The notes under the pieces are model-generated. The model was not told the DNA's origin. It saw only the letters and a list, made by a program, of their open reading frames with translations, and did not search any database. A program made the position numbers and the translations under genes. From Gonocerus acuteangulatus (taxonomy: Eukaryota > Arthropoda > Insecta > Hemiptera > Coreidae), in the NCBI GenBank assembly GCA_946811695.1, contig OX328123.1, forward strand, positions 15,201,038 through 15,265,037: a stretch of 64,000 bases of DNA. The letters are read 5' to 3'. How positions within the stretch are numbered: position 1 is the first letter of the stretch; the number at the start of each line of letters is the position of its first letter. This document shows, in pieces, positions 33,431 to 43,998 of the stretch.

Positions 33431-33576
33431 GCGCATGTACATCTAGGTCATTAACGCCGACATCCCCCAGCGAGCCCTGAGATGAGAAAAAGCCCCTCCT
33501 GCGAATGGTGGGAATCGAACCCACCATCTCCCGCTTATGAATCCAAGGCGCTAGCCACTAGACCACGGGAGACCCC
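33374..33576 (-). mobile_element. tRNA-headed SINE (type I) with 11-bp TSD
   Basis: Minus-strand copy of the SINE at 11110-11305: head GGGGTCTCCCGTGGTCTAGT, then GGCTAGCGCC, box B GGTGGGTTCGATTCCC, tail GTCGGCGTTAATGACC ... CATGCGCCAT and a long A-run. Flanked by direct repeats TGTAATTAATG at 33363-33373 and 33577-33587. Confidence 0.93.
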
Positions 33577-33690
33577 TGTAATTAATGTTGTTGAAATTTT
33601 AATTAATGTAGACGCGTTTAGAAATCTGCCGTTTTTTGAGATTTCGTTCTGTAGATAGGATTTCATCAAAGTTGAAAGTTTTTTGTTTTA

Positions 33691-34110
33691 GTAATGCTAT
33701 GTTTTGTGAGGGCACATATGTTAATGTGTTCTTTTCTTTCATTTTGATATTAATGTTTTAGTAATGCTATGTTTTGTGAGGGCACATATGTTAATGTTTT
33801 CTTTTCTTTCATTTTTATATTAATGTTTTAGTAATGCTATGTTTTGTGAGGGCACATATGTTAATGTTTTCTTTTCTTTCATTTTTATATTAATGTTTTA
33901 GTAATGCTATGTTTTGTGAGGGCACATATGTTAATGTTTTCTTTTCTTTCATTTTTATATTAATGTTTTAGTAATGCTATGTTTTGTGAGGGCACATATG
34001 TTAATGTTTTCTTTTCTTTCATTTTTATATTAATGTTTTAGTAATGCTATGTTTTGTGAGGGCACATATGTTAATGTTTTCTTTTCTTTCATTTTGATAT
34101 TAATGTTTTA
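33691..34110. repeat. 70-bp minisatellite, 6 copies
   Basis: Units start GTAATGCTATGTTTTGTGAG at 33691, 33761, 33831, 33901, 33971 and 34041. Units 1 and 6 have ATTTTGATATT where the others have ATTTTTATATT; unit 1 also has TTAATGTGTT for TTAATGTTTT. The first part of the unit is Penelope endonuclease sequence. Confidence 0.95.
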
Positions 34111-34910
34111 GAATTTTTATTTGTCTGAAAAAGTATGGCTCCTGGAATTTAAACTCTCGCAAATTCTCTTGCTTTACCTTGGGTTTTAACAGAACAGCAA
34201 GGTAATTCGTTCATAGAACCAATGCCTCAGATAGACCGTATGTCGCCATATTCACCCGAATTAATACCTTAATCACTATAAATATATTTGGGAATCAATG
34301 ATTAAAATAGTAGGATTAATATAATACATTTAATACAAAATGTATGCTAATAAGGAAAAATCAACTGAATACAATTCTGTCCCTATCAAAAAAATGTATT
34401 TTTAACTTGAAGATTGAAAGATATATGAGAGATTAATTGTTTAATCTCTAAGGAAATAAAAAAAACAAAAAAAAACATGTGTTTATTCTGTCATGTTTCC
34501 TTCTCAGAATGATGTATGCGTCGCATAAAAAAGTGGGAATGAACTGGGACAATTTTTCCTGTTTAACGAAGTAAGCAGCCTTGTTCGAGGAATTATTAAC
34601 ATATTTTTTTTAGTGTATTATTGCATTACTTGCAAAGATTAAATCCGCAAAAATCTTATTTAAATTTAAACGTTATCACAACGAAGGGTTTAGTCGTAGG
34701 AATAAAGCAATTCTTGATTACTTACATTAAAATATAAATTGTTTTACAATCTACAATGCTATGATTAAAAAAGGAGTGTTCTTACAATTCATCTTTGTGA
34801 CATCACACAACATCACTAGGACTTGCGGATTTGATGTGACACTCTTTGACTTAATAAGCAGGTTATACGCTCTACATGACATATATACCTCTCATTCTGT
34901 AATAATCGCC
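34111..34910. other. Gene-free AT-rich stretch
   Basis: No motif or repeat recognised. Confidence 0.5.
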
Positions 34911-35033
34911 TTTTAGCACTTTCCTCCGAAGGAAAGTAGCTATTGAGGTTGGATTCATGACGGAATTTTTGAAAAATTTCTTCAAATCTTTATCGATCCT
35001 ACCTAGTAGACACCGAAAATGACCCCCGTTAAA

Positions 35034-35095
<62 letters not shown>

Positions 35096-36150
35096 CTGTT
35101 AACACGATAGCGGCCAGAGTTTTTGTTTTTTCGTCACGAAACTTGGTATATAGCATTCAATTAGCAAACAATTGAACGAGTTCGTTAACCACCAAAATCG
35201 GTCCACCGGAAGAGGGGGTTTACCCCGAACCCAAAACACTAATTTGACCATTTCAGCCGTAATATTTGTCATATTTCAACGGAACTTGGTATTCGTAGTG
35301 GAAATATACAGAGAAAAGTGAGATATGAAAATGAACTAAATCGGTTCATAAGGAGGGGGGGTTTACTCCGGACAATACCAATTCGCCACTACCAGCCGTG
35401 ATTTTAGGTATATTTCGACGAAACTCGGTATTCATAGTGGTAATCTACAGGTAAATATGTGTTGTAAAAATAAACTAAATCGGTTCATTTGGAGGGTGGG
35501 GGGGGGGGGGGGGGTTTACTCCAGACCCACAATACCAATTCGCCACTACCAACCGTGATTTTTGGTATATTTCGACGAAACTCGGTATTCATAGTGGTAA
35601 TCTACAGGTAAATATGTGATGTAAAAATAAACTAAATCGGTCCATTAGGAGGGGGGGGGGGTTACTCCGGACCCAAATTACTAATATACTCATACTGGTC
35701 GTAATTTCTGCTGTATTGTAACGAAACGCGGTATACGTCATGGTAACTCATTAGAAAGAAGTGTTATAAAAATGAGCTGAATCGGTCAATCGGAAAGGGG
35801 GGTTTACTTTGTAATATATTTCAATAGAAAAGCCAGCCAGACATAGGTCCACAAAGGCGCCGCAAGGAGCGCTAGAGGGACTGTATCCGGTTCCTGCGTT
35901 AGATCAAAATACGATAATATGAGGTTTTTTGTATTTATTACGTAGTGTAGTAGGTACCATGTGTAAACATAACTCTGGAAGCAAATTAATAATTTATCAG
36001 TTACTAATTACAAAATTAAAAGAGAACTATTCATGTTTTTATTTTATTTATGTAGGATATTTTAAGCAAGTTGTTCTGGAAAGCAGTCTACACTACCCAA
36101 ATTCTGAGGAAAGTGCTTAGTTATGCAGCTCCTGCGTGACGGACTTTTTT
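34911..36150 (+). mobile_element. Family D (HINE-like) element, full-length copy
   Basis: Order: inverted repeat GCACTTTCCTC (from 34917) with hairpin CTTTCCT-ccga-AGGAAAG, (AT)n at 35037-35089, four diverged 140-157-bp internal units (each with ACGAAACTCGGTATTC, AATAAACTAAATCGGT and a G-run), GAGGAAAGTGC (inverse of the 5' repeat), hairpin GCAG-ctc-CTGC, GTGACGGACTTTTTT at 36150. Other copies: 61505-62377 and the interrupted 48984-51018. Paired subterminal inverted repeats, a hairpin near the 3' end, a T-run end and an internal microsatellite fit helentron-associated elements; this class call is inferred. No ORF. Confidence 0.8.
35037..35089. repeat. (AT)n tract in family D
   Basis: Uninterrupted TA dinucleotides between CCCCCGTTAAAATT and GTGTGTCTGTTAAC. 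The same position is occupied by (AT)n in the copies at 49-51 kb and 61.6 kb. Confidence 0.95.
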
Positions 36151-36442
36151 AAGTCAATTCACTTACTTTAAAGGAATATTACAATGTACTGGCTGCCAGA
36201 TCAATAAAAATTGGATAAAAACATCCTGTCTTCTCTTTAACAATGTTGCTGCAGGACAAAATGAAGCAACGATCCATTGATCACAAAATCGTTTTAAGTT
36301 TCACTTACCTACAGAACATAAAATAGTAACTCTGATGACAACTACTGAGCCTTATTTGCTGGTATCTGCTGTATCTTATTTGACGAAAACTGCGATATAT
36401 TATTACATAAAATCTGATGTACCTTATTTGATGAAGTCTAAT
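36151..36442. other. Unassigned stretch with short direct repeats
   Basis: CTTATTTGATGAA-like phrases recur at about 36375, 36423 and 37800. No gene. Confidence 0.4.
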
Positions 36443-36453
36443 GTACCTTATTT

Positions 36454-37795
36454 TATTTATTTATTTATTTTTTTTAGATAATTACAACAATATGATTTAC
36501 ATAATTCCAGTAATATTGCTGGTTTTTTGTTACAATGACTTTGTGAGGCATGATGTAGGAATATGTACAATTAAATAACCCACAAGAATAATGCATTTAA
36601 AAGAAAATTAAAACATCTGTAAAAATTTAAAAGAAAATATAACATATTTTGTGCACTGCAGATGTTAAAGCAAATTGTCTCTAGGCCACCGCCGCTTCAG
36701 TCTCCTATGGGGATTTTGTGGATTATGGAAGGAGGATAGAGAGTTTATCAAAGGATTCGGATGGCCAGGGAGATTGGAATGGAACTTCTGATAGGCTGAT
36801 TTGGCCAGGGATTGGATAATGGGGATATTGAAGTCATTACGCAGGGCTAGGTTCGTAGAAAGGAGTATTGGATATTTTACGAAGGATTTTGGATTGCTTG
36901 TTTTCTGGAAGGTTTAGTGGAACCCCATATTCTAGTCCAGTAGTCCATATTGGTCGAAGTACTGTATTGCTTATAAGTTGTTTGTTATTCAATGAAAGTT
37001 TCGAGCGTTTGTCCAGTAAGCGTGATATAAGTCTAAAACGTTTGTTTAGTTCCTGTCATTACTGTGTTATGTGTGGCTTCCATGTTAAGCGTTTGTCTAG
37101 TATCAGTCCTAAGTATCTTACTTGCGAATTCTGCGGAATCATAATGTTTTGGAGGGTTATTGGTGGACAGCTTGACTTACGAAGTGTGAATGTTGCATGG
37201 CTAGATTTTGCTGCATTTACTTTGATTCTCCATTTATTTAGCCATGGTTGAAGTAGGCACAGGTGTTCTTGGAGGGAATTTGAAGTAAAAATTGGGTTTT
37301 GGTTGACAGTAAGGATAGCAGTGTCATCAGCATACATGTGGATGGATGTTTGGGGATGGGATGGGATATCAGCCGTATAAGCCAGGAACGGCACTGAGAA
37401 TTCCACCTTGTGGTACTCTGGCACGTTGGGGGAAGAGAGGAGATAATGAGGTACCATAGGATATCTGAAAAAAAAACGGTCGGAGAGTTAGGAGTTCATT
37501 ATAAGGTAATATGTTGAAGGTAGGGTTTCTTTGAGTTTAAACAGCAAGCCCTGGTGACATACTCGATCAAAAGCCTGAGCTATGCCAAGGAAAACCCCAG
37601 AGCAATACTGCTTATTCTCGAAGAATGAGGATATGCTGTCGATGATACAGTGGCATTGGTGAATAGTAGAATGGGAGTGGCGAAACCCAAACTGGGAGAA
37701 TGGGATAAGAGGATCACTTGACTTACGAAGTGTGAATGTCGCCTCGCTAGATATTTCTGCATTTAGTTGATTCTCCATTTATTTATTTAGCCATG
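36454..37795 (-). mobile_element. 5'-truncated, rearranged Jockey LINE with 11-bp TSD
   Basis: The A-tail (ATTTATTTATTTATTTTTTTT on plus) begins at about 36454; direct repeats GTACCTTATTT lie at 36443-36453 and 37796-37806. The body is Jockey ORF2. A segment near 37170-37246 (CTTGACTTACGAAGTGTGAA ... CCATTTATTTAGCCATGG) recurs at the 5' edge 37716-37795, so the 5' end carries an internal duplication. Confidence 0.85.
36670..37778 (-). pseudogene. Jockey-clade reverse transcriptase remnant
   Basis: Minus-strand order: QFGFRHSHSTIHQCHCIIDS then GIAQAFDRVCHQGLLFKL (RT fingers; 37700-37500), a gap, then SFLAYTADIPSHPQTSIHMY and the catalytic ADDTAILT (about 37400-37320), then QPWLNKWRIKVNAAKSS, TFTLRKSSCPPITLQN and VRYLGLILDKRLTWKPHI (thumb; to 37059). 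The end, near 36690, reads RRLKRRWPRDNL and a stop. YADD is intact, but stops and frameshifts occur throughout, and the endonuclease and ORF1 are missing. The region between fingers and palm is shortened. These signatures (FGFR-HST, YADDTA, YLG-LD-LTWK-HI) fit Jockey. Confidence 0.88.
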
Positions 37796-37806
37796 GTACC
37801 TTATTT

Positions 37807-38095
37807 GATGAAATTTGCAGACATAATCAGTTGCCTTCAAGCAAGATAGTGACATTTCGAGCCCTATAGTACTTGCAAGTAAAAAGCGATTATAATTTTC
37901 CTTTTTTAGCTTATACAGGTACACATACAGGGAGAGATAGTGAAATTACCAAGAAAGCAATTCTTTTAAAAGAAATACTACATAAGTTGAAGATGAGGGT
38001 GGGTAAGGATCAATGGATACTTGAAATAACTAGCAGGAGTTGCTCCCCAAAATTGTTTATATCGTTAATTTTGCTTCATTTTCAGACTTCTACAA
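37807..38095. other. Unassigned, contains a repeat shared with 5505-5625
   Basis: 37950-38060 matches 5505-5625 in reverse (see there). The 82-codon open frame here has no recognised domain. Confidence 0.4.
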
Positions 38096-38504
38096 TCTAT
38101 AAACAATATATAGTCACTTAGGCTAAGTCAAAAACGTCTAGTAGTTGTATGTCAGTATGCCTGTTCCTTATAGAAACCCACGCAGTTTGATCGATTTTGA
38201 CCAAACTTGGAACACAGGTAGGTCCTGATACGATAAGTGTCATAGGCTAGGCCGTCTATCAGGTGTCTGTCTGTATGCTTGTTCGTTATACAAATCCACA
38301 CATTTGGGTCTTGATTCGGGGAGAGTCATAGGCTGGGTTAAAATCGTGTAGAATTCACAGTTCGGAGGGCACGGGTTCGAAACTATGGACCCAAATAGTT
38401 ACAGCTTTGCGTAAATAGATTTTAATATTACTTATTTAGTTTTTAATTTATTTTTACTTTTCTAGATGCAGAAAGTAGGTGCAGCAAGGCCGGGTAACAG
38501 CTAG
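38096..38504 (+). mobile_element. Non-autonomous Helitron 4
   Basis: Starts A|TCTATAAACAATATATAG at 38096 and ends GCAAGGCCGGGTAACAGCTAG|T at 38504. The interior is the reverse of Helitron 1 type sequence (TTTTGACCAAACTTGGAACA, GTCTGTCTGTATGC). The 5' start is less certain than the 3' end. Confidence 0.72.
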
Positions 38505-38964
38505 TGTAAAATAAAAACCAAGAATTAGGAGAATACTACTCCTAAGTCACTATACGAATACAAATGTTACATTAAGCAAATACAGATTTGAAAATCCCAA
38601 ATTGATTTACTAATATGTTGTCCAATAAGGGATTCCCGCCATTCAGATATTGGTCATAATTTGTACAAGAATCGCGTCGCCTGATAACAAGTACCTGCTT
38701 GACTCACTAAACAAATTTTGTAAACACCAGATTCTTATCTAGAGGAGTCACGGTTCTTTTAAAGAAGTATTGTAATCCACATTTATCTTTCATATCGTGT
38801 ATTTGTCATAGTTTGTTCTTTTTTTAAATTCTGACAATAGTAATTATTTAAAAATAAGTTTGTCGTAGTTTTATTTTTAAATTATTTCCTCGTTGTGCTT
38901 ATCGTCCAAAATGCGGAGCACTTAAAAAAAAAAAAAATAAATAATATAAAATTATACGATGATT
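38505..38964. other. Gene-free AT-rich stretch
   Basis: Nothing recognised; an A-run at 38925-38937 precedes the tandem array. Confidence 0.5.
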
Positions 38965-39640
38965 CAGTTATTGTTTTATTTAATCAGTAATGTTTTATTT
39001 AATCAGTTATTGTTTTATTTAATCAGTTATTGTTTTATTTAATCAGTTATTGTTTTATTTAATTAGTTATTGTTTTATTTAATCAGTAATGTTTTATTTA
39101 ATCAGTTATTGTTTTATTTAATCAGTAATGTTTTATTTAATCAGTTATTGTTTTATTTAATCAGTAATGTTTTATTTAATCAGTTATTTTTTTATTTAAT
39201 CAGTAATGTTTTATTTAATCAGTTATTGTTTTATTTAATCAGTAATGTTTTATTTAATCAGTTATTGTTTTATTTAATCAGTAATGTTTTATTTAATCAG
39301 TTATTGTTTTATTTATTCAGTAATGTTTTATTTAATCAGTTATTGTTTTATTTAATCAGTAATGTTTTATTTAATCAGTTATTGTTTTATTTAATCAGTA
39401 ATGTTTTATTTAATCAGTTATTGTTTTATTTAATCAGTAATGTTTTATTTAATCAGTTATTGTTTTATTTAATCAGTAATGTTTTATTTAATCAGTTATT
39501 TTTTTATTTAATCAGTAATGTTTTATTTAATCAGTTATTGTTTTATTTAATCAGTAATGTTTTATTTAATCAGTTATTGTTTTATTTAATCAGTAATGTT
39601 TTATTTAATCAGTTATTGTTTTATTTAATCAGTAATGTTT
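38965..39640. repeat. Minisatellite with 39-bp higher-order unit
   Basis: Monomers of about 20 bp (TGTTTTATTTAATCAGTTAT) and 19 bp (TGTTTTATTTAATCAGTAA). The first ~100 bases are mostly 20-bp monomers; from about 39080 the two types alternate strictly as a 39-bp dimer, 14-15 times. Because 39 is divisible by three, the dimer creates a long open frame (13-residue repeats). This is not a protein gene. Confidence 0.93.
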
Positions 39641-39804
39641 ATTTAACTTACATTTTAAGCAGTTCGAGGAAATTTTCCATAAATCTTAAATATTATACTT
39701 ATGAAATTGCGCTATTAACTGTTCATCTTGGTAAACCTAATTAATAATACTATAAACGTAGTGCCTTTTTTGAAAAAAAAAAAAAAAAAAAAACCTTAAC
39801 TTTT

Positions 39805-39807
<3 letters not shown>

Positions 39808-39899
<92 letters not shown>
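39808..39899. repeat. (CT)n(AT)n compound microsatellite
   Basis: About 36 bases of CT followed by about 56 bases of AT. Just right of it (39900-39955) lies TTAACAAACAATTGAACGAG, family D sequence normally found right of the D (AT)n tract, so this is probably a family D remnant. Confidence 0.93.
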
Positions 39900-39900
<1 letters not shown>

Positions 39901-39959
39901 CGTTCTCTTAACAAACAATTGAACGAGTTGGTTAACCACCAAAATCGGACCAAACAGTC

Positions 39960-40640
39960 GGACAGTGGGACCAAACGACATTTCGTGTTTCAAAAAAGGG
40001 TACAGCCTCTAAATCTTAGCCGATTTCAATGATTTTTTTAAAAAGAATGAATACTAATAAAATTCATAAGAGCTCTGTCTGGCCAGATTTTTGTTTTTTG
40101 TTTCCTCTGTTTATTAAATAATTCACAAACTGTTACAATTAAACATAAAAATAAATATTTTATTTTTCCTCTTACTTAATATCAGCACTAATATACTTGA
40201 AATTAAACATTTAAATCCTGATTAGGCTTGGAAAAATTAAAAATCTATTTTATTTATTTATTTAAATTTTAACGTCCATTTATTATTAACTACGAATTTT
40301 AGGACGGGTTATCTATAGGTTACCACCCTTTTCTAGCCAGGATAGGCGTGATGCCTTTTAATGTTTAATTTCAACGTTAATAGTGCTGAAATTAAGTTAA
40401 ATCCAAAAAAAAAATATTATTATTTTATGTTCAATTGTAAAAGTTCGTGAATTATTCACACGTAATTTAATAGACGGAGGAAACAAAAAACAAAGTCTGG
40501 CCAAATAGAGTTCTTTTAAATTTTATTAGCTTTTATTTAAAAGAAAATGCTTTAAAATCAGTCAAAATCTAGAGGCTGTAGCGTTTCTTGACGAAATGCC
40601 GTTTAGAGGCTGTAGCGTTTCTTGACGAAATGCCGTTTAG
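39960..40640. mobile_element. Foldback element with ~280-bp inverted arms
   Basis: Left arm 39960-40235 and right arm 40345-40640 are imperfect reverse complements: AGCCTCTAAATCTTAGC, CTGTCTGGCCAGATTTTTGT, TTTTTTGTTTCCTC, ATCAGCACTAATA and GAAATTAAACAT each reappear inverted. The middle (40255-40345) is a piece of the type III SINE tail (TTTTAACGTCCATTTATTAT, GGTTACCACCCTTTTCTAGC). The right arm's outer end runs into the 34-bp array. Confidence 0.78.
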
Positions 40641-41012
40641 AGACTGTAGCGTTTCTTGACGAAATGCCGTTTAGAGGCTGTAGCGTTTCTTGACGAAATG
40701 TCGTTTAGAGGCTGTAGCGTTTCTTGACGAAATGCCGTTTAGAGGCTGTAGCGTTTCTTGACGAAATGTCGTTTAGAGGCTGTAGCGTTTCTTGACGAAA
40801 TGCCGTTTAGAGGCTGTAGCGTTTCTTGACGAAATGCCGTTTAGAGACTGTAGCGTTTCTTGACGAAATGCCGTTTAGAGGCTGTAGCGTTTCTTGACGA
40901 AATGTCGTTTAGAGGCTGTAGCGTTTCTTGACGAAATGTCGTTTAGAGGCTGTAGCGTTTCTTGACGAAATGTCGTTTAGAGGCTGTAGCGTTTCTTGAC
41001 GAAATGTCGTTT
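40571..41012. repeat. 34-bp minisatellite, 13 copies
   Basis: Exactly 13 units of AGAGGCTGTAGCGTTTCTTG then ACGAAATGCCGTTT. Two variable sites: GCCG/GTCG and AGGC/AGAC. One copy of the unit, inverted, is at the outer end of the left foldback arm (39980-40010), so the array grew from the right arm's terminus. Confidence 0.96.
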
Positions 41013-41254
41013 GGCCCCAGTGAGGAGCGGTTTACCACGGTTCAAAGTAGTTATTTCCCCATCCTGGCCGTAATTTTTTATTGTATTGCAACGAAACTAG
41101 GTATTCGTTGTGGGAATCTTATGGATGTTTTCCTAGCCGATCCCAACTTTTGGATTACTGCTAATGTTATCAGTAGGGAACGGATGTTCATGTTAAATAA
41201 AATTCAAAATATGTGCATGTATATTTAATTATTTATAATGAAATATGTAATAAC

Positions 41255-42038
41255 TAGAGCCCGGAAGATAGGCATTTATTTTTGGTTAAAATAGGCAGGC
41301 AAAAAGGCAATTGAAATACTGAAAATAGGCAGTATTATAATTAAAATAAGCATTTATTAGGAGTGAAGGCAAAGAGGAATCTCACTCATTATTAATGAAA
41401 ATATGTATTTTAAATACTCATTCATTTCTTTATTATCAATTTATCACAGAATTATTGTACTTTCCCTTCTTACAAGCAACAACAAGGTGCTTTTTCAAAG
41501 TATCAACTCTCATAGACCATCTAAGAAAAAATGTTTTTCATTATGGAAAAACTTCCTCTGCATTATCTTATAATTTCTAAATCCGGAATACCAGGTAACT
41601 ACACCATTGTCACAGCAAAAGGGGTGTGAGGAAGGAGACGTACTTCCCTCATCCTCTCTCTTTCCTGCTATTCATTATGCCTGTGCATTCCTTCTACCAA
41701 GGAAGGCTCTGTTATTTACAGAGGGTCAATCCACGGGTTGGGGAAATAAGCTTTCGAATTGATATTTGTGACGGCAAAATGTAATTTAATTTGTGAAAAA
41801 TTTTTTGTTTTCGACGAACTGAAATTCGAAATTCGTTATGTGCTTTTTAAAAGGTTTAAATCGGAGAAAAAAATTGCATAACGAGCAAAAAAGGCTTTAA
41901 ATCTTAAAATAGCCGAAAAAGGCAAAATAAAAATTGTCTCTACACTTCCTAAATGCACGGAAACATATTTATTTCTATCTGATTCTTCAATATATCCATT
42001 CAGACAAAAAAGACATTTTGCCTAACTTCCGGGCTCTA
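41255..42038. mobile_element. hAT-like MITE with 8-bp TSD
   Basis: Terminal inverted repeats TAGAGCCCGGAAGATAGGCA and its complement (20 bases, one mismatch), flanked by GTAATAAC (41247-41254) and GTAATAAA (42039-42046), an 8-bp target duplication with one difference. 784 bp with no transposase. Subterminal AAAAAGGCAA-like motifs recur (GGCAGGCAAAAAGGCAA; GCCGAAAAAGGCAAAA), as in hAT ends that bind transposase. Class is inferred from TSD length and TIR. Confidence 0.8.
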
Positions 42039-43570
42039 GTAATAAAAAATTGAAAATATGTAGTAAACAATACCAAAAATACTATAAAATATTGAAAAGA
42101 AAAGCATAGATAACTAGTACGAACTCCGTTCTTATAAATGGAAAGAACTAAAGTTGAAAATATAAAGAACAAAATGACTAAAACTCTATAACATATTGAA
42201 AAAAAGCATAATTAAAAATTAAGAGCTCATTTTAAAAGGAGCGAAAAAGTTGAAAATATTTAAAGGTGAACATTATTTTGGAAAATTGTATGCAACAAAA
42301 TGCTACATGATCTCATAAGGCTTCATAAGAGTATGCAGTGCTGGGGTCACCGATTTTGTCTGGTGATTTTTTTGCATCGCAAAATAGTCGACACGTGTCC
42401 GAGTGTTTCGTCCAATGCGTCTTAGGAGCTAAGTAATAAAATAAAATAGGTTGAAAATTTATTATTTTATATCTCGAGTATGGAAAATTATATCTGTATG
42501 ATTATTTCGCTTATTCACTTGTTTTAGAGAGTATATTAAAGGAATAGTATAATTGTTAAAAAATAATTTGTTATATATTTTTTTAAAACGCATCTGCTCC
42601 TAGACTATTAGCGCCGAGGAAGCATGGCTGCCAGCCACCTTGGTCCTTGCCAACCTCTTGGGAAGACACAGTGATCTAGATTCAATGGGAAAAGCATTCT
42701 TTCTCGGTTTCTAACTTATTTTTTCAATTACAAAATAACAAGAATATACAAATATGTATATATGGCAAAATATGCAAAAATATGGATTTTTGACAAAATG
42801 TGTAAAAATATGTAAAATAAAAACCTGTTTAAATGTTTTAAAATCACTTAAAACGTGCAGAATTCCATCAAAAATTTCGATTTTTGAATCAGACAAAAAT
42901 ACGTGAACATCCTTTCCCTAGTTATCAGCATAATGTACCTCCTCAGGGAAGTCCCGGTTTAATATATTAAAATAAATGTCAGAAATGAAAAGAAATGACG
43001 TCAGAAATAATTGATCTACTCTTAGATCTAATAGGGTGTTTTAGATCAGCTGATACATGCCGGTGTATTAAGTCAATAAAGAAAAAAAAACTTCTAACTT
43101 GATCAGTCCTGCACCACTCCCCTATATCATGGCCGACCTTGCAGACTTTTCGCCACCAGGAGGAAGTGAGTGTTATATCCAACTCCTTTCTCACGATAAA
43201 GTAAACACGATCGTGCCCTATCTTGTCCTCCACCCGTTCCCTTGAGTCTAACGATACTTCTGTCCGTTTTACATCCTGAGTGCTTTTTATAAACCTCTCT
43301 TTACATTATACAATTATACAATGTGAAGAAAATTTCAAATATATATTTATAAATTGATCTGAAACAGAATAGATAAAATTGTCAAACTTGAAATAGTGCA
43401 TTCATGCTTAAGGGTTTATTACAAAATCCATACCACTAATGTTATTCATTAGTAGACTTTAAAATTTAAATGAGTTTGTCGCCAATGTTGCGATGCTCAA
43501 CAGTCAAATAAATAAATAAAAAAAAAAATGAAATTTAAATAATTAAATCTGAAATGTGATGAATTATCTG
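42039..43570. other. Mostly gene-free; SINE tail at 42575-42650
   Basis: 42575-42650 (TTTTTTTAAAACGCATCTGC ... TATTAGCGCCGAGGAAGC) is a diverged minus-strand copy of the shared SINE tail. An 84-codon frame at 42979-43233 has no recognised domain. Confidence 0.5.
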
Positions 43571-43998
43571 TGTCATACACTATATGTTCTACACCTGATG
43601 TGAGAACGATACATATTATGTGTCATACACTATATGTTCTACACCTGATGTGAGAACCGTACATATTCTGTGGCATACACTATATGTTCTACACCTGATG
43701 TGAGAACCATACATATTCTGTGTCATACACTATATGTTCTACACCTGATGTGAGAACCGTACATATTCTGTGGCATACACTATATGTTCTACACCTGATG
43801 TGAGAACCATACATAATCTGTGTCATACACTATATGTTCTACACCTGATGTGAGAACCATACATATTCTGTGTCAGTCACTATATGTTCTACACCTGATG
43901 TGAGAACCATACATATTCTGTGTCATACACTATATGTTCTACACCTGATGTGAGAACCATACATAATCTGTGTCATACACTATATGTTCTACACCTGA
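43571..43998. repeat. 50-bp minisatellite, 8.6 copies
   Basis: Units start TGTCATACACTATATGTTCT at 50-base steps from 43571 to 43971; the last unit breaks after 28 bases. Variants include TGGCATACAC, TGTCAGTCAC and CATAATCTG versus CATATTCTG. Confidence 0.95.

Larger units (their letters stand above)
33293..34110 (-). pseudogene. Penelope-like GIY-YIG endonuclease C-terminus, interrupted
   Basis: In shifting minus-strand frames the sequence reads ALTKHSITKTKNFQL, then ILSTERNLKKRQISKRVYI, closely similar to the better-preserved copy at 47340-47475 (ILSTERNIKRLQISECVHI). TERN-KR and a following helix are typical of the region after the GIY-YIG fold in Penelope-like elements; the YIG part itself is not seen here. 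A tRNA-SINE (33374-33576) interrupts it, and its ALTKHSIT segment has expanded into a 70-bp minisatellite. Dead. Confidence 0.62.

Noticed and set aside
37873..38121. 82-residue ORF containing KEILHKLKMRVGKDQW
   Set aside because: The stretch is an interspersed repeat also present at 5505-5625, where the frame is not kept.
39070..39744. 224-residue hydrophobic repeat protein
   Set aside because: Read-through of a 39-bp AT-rich tandem array; low complexity and no independent support.
43571..43998. CRISPR-like array
   Set aside because: The whole 50-bp unit repeats with only point variants; there are no spacers.
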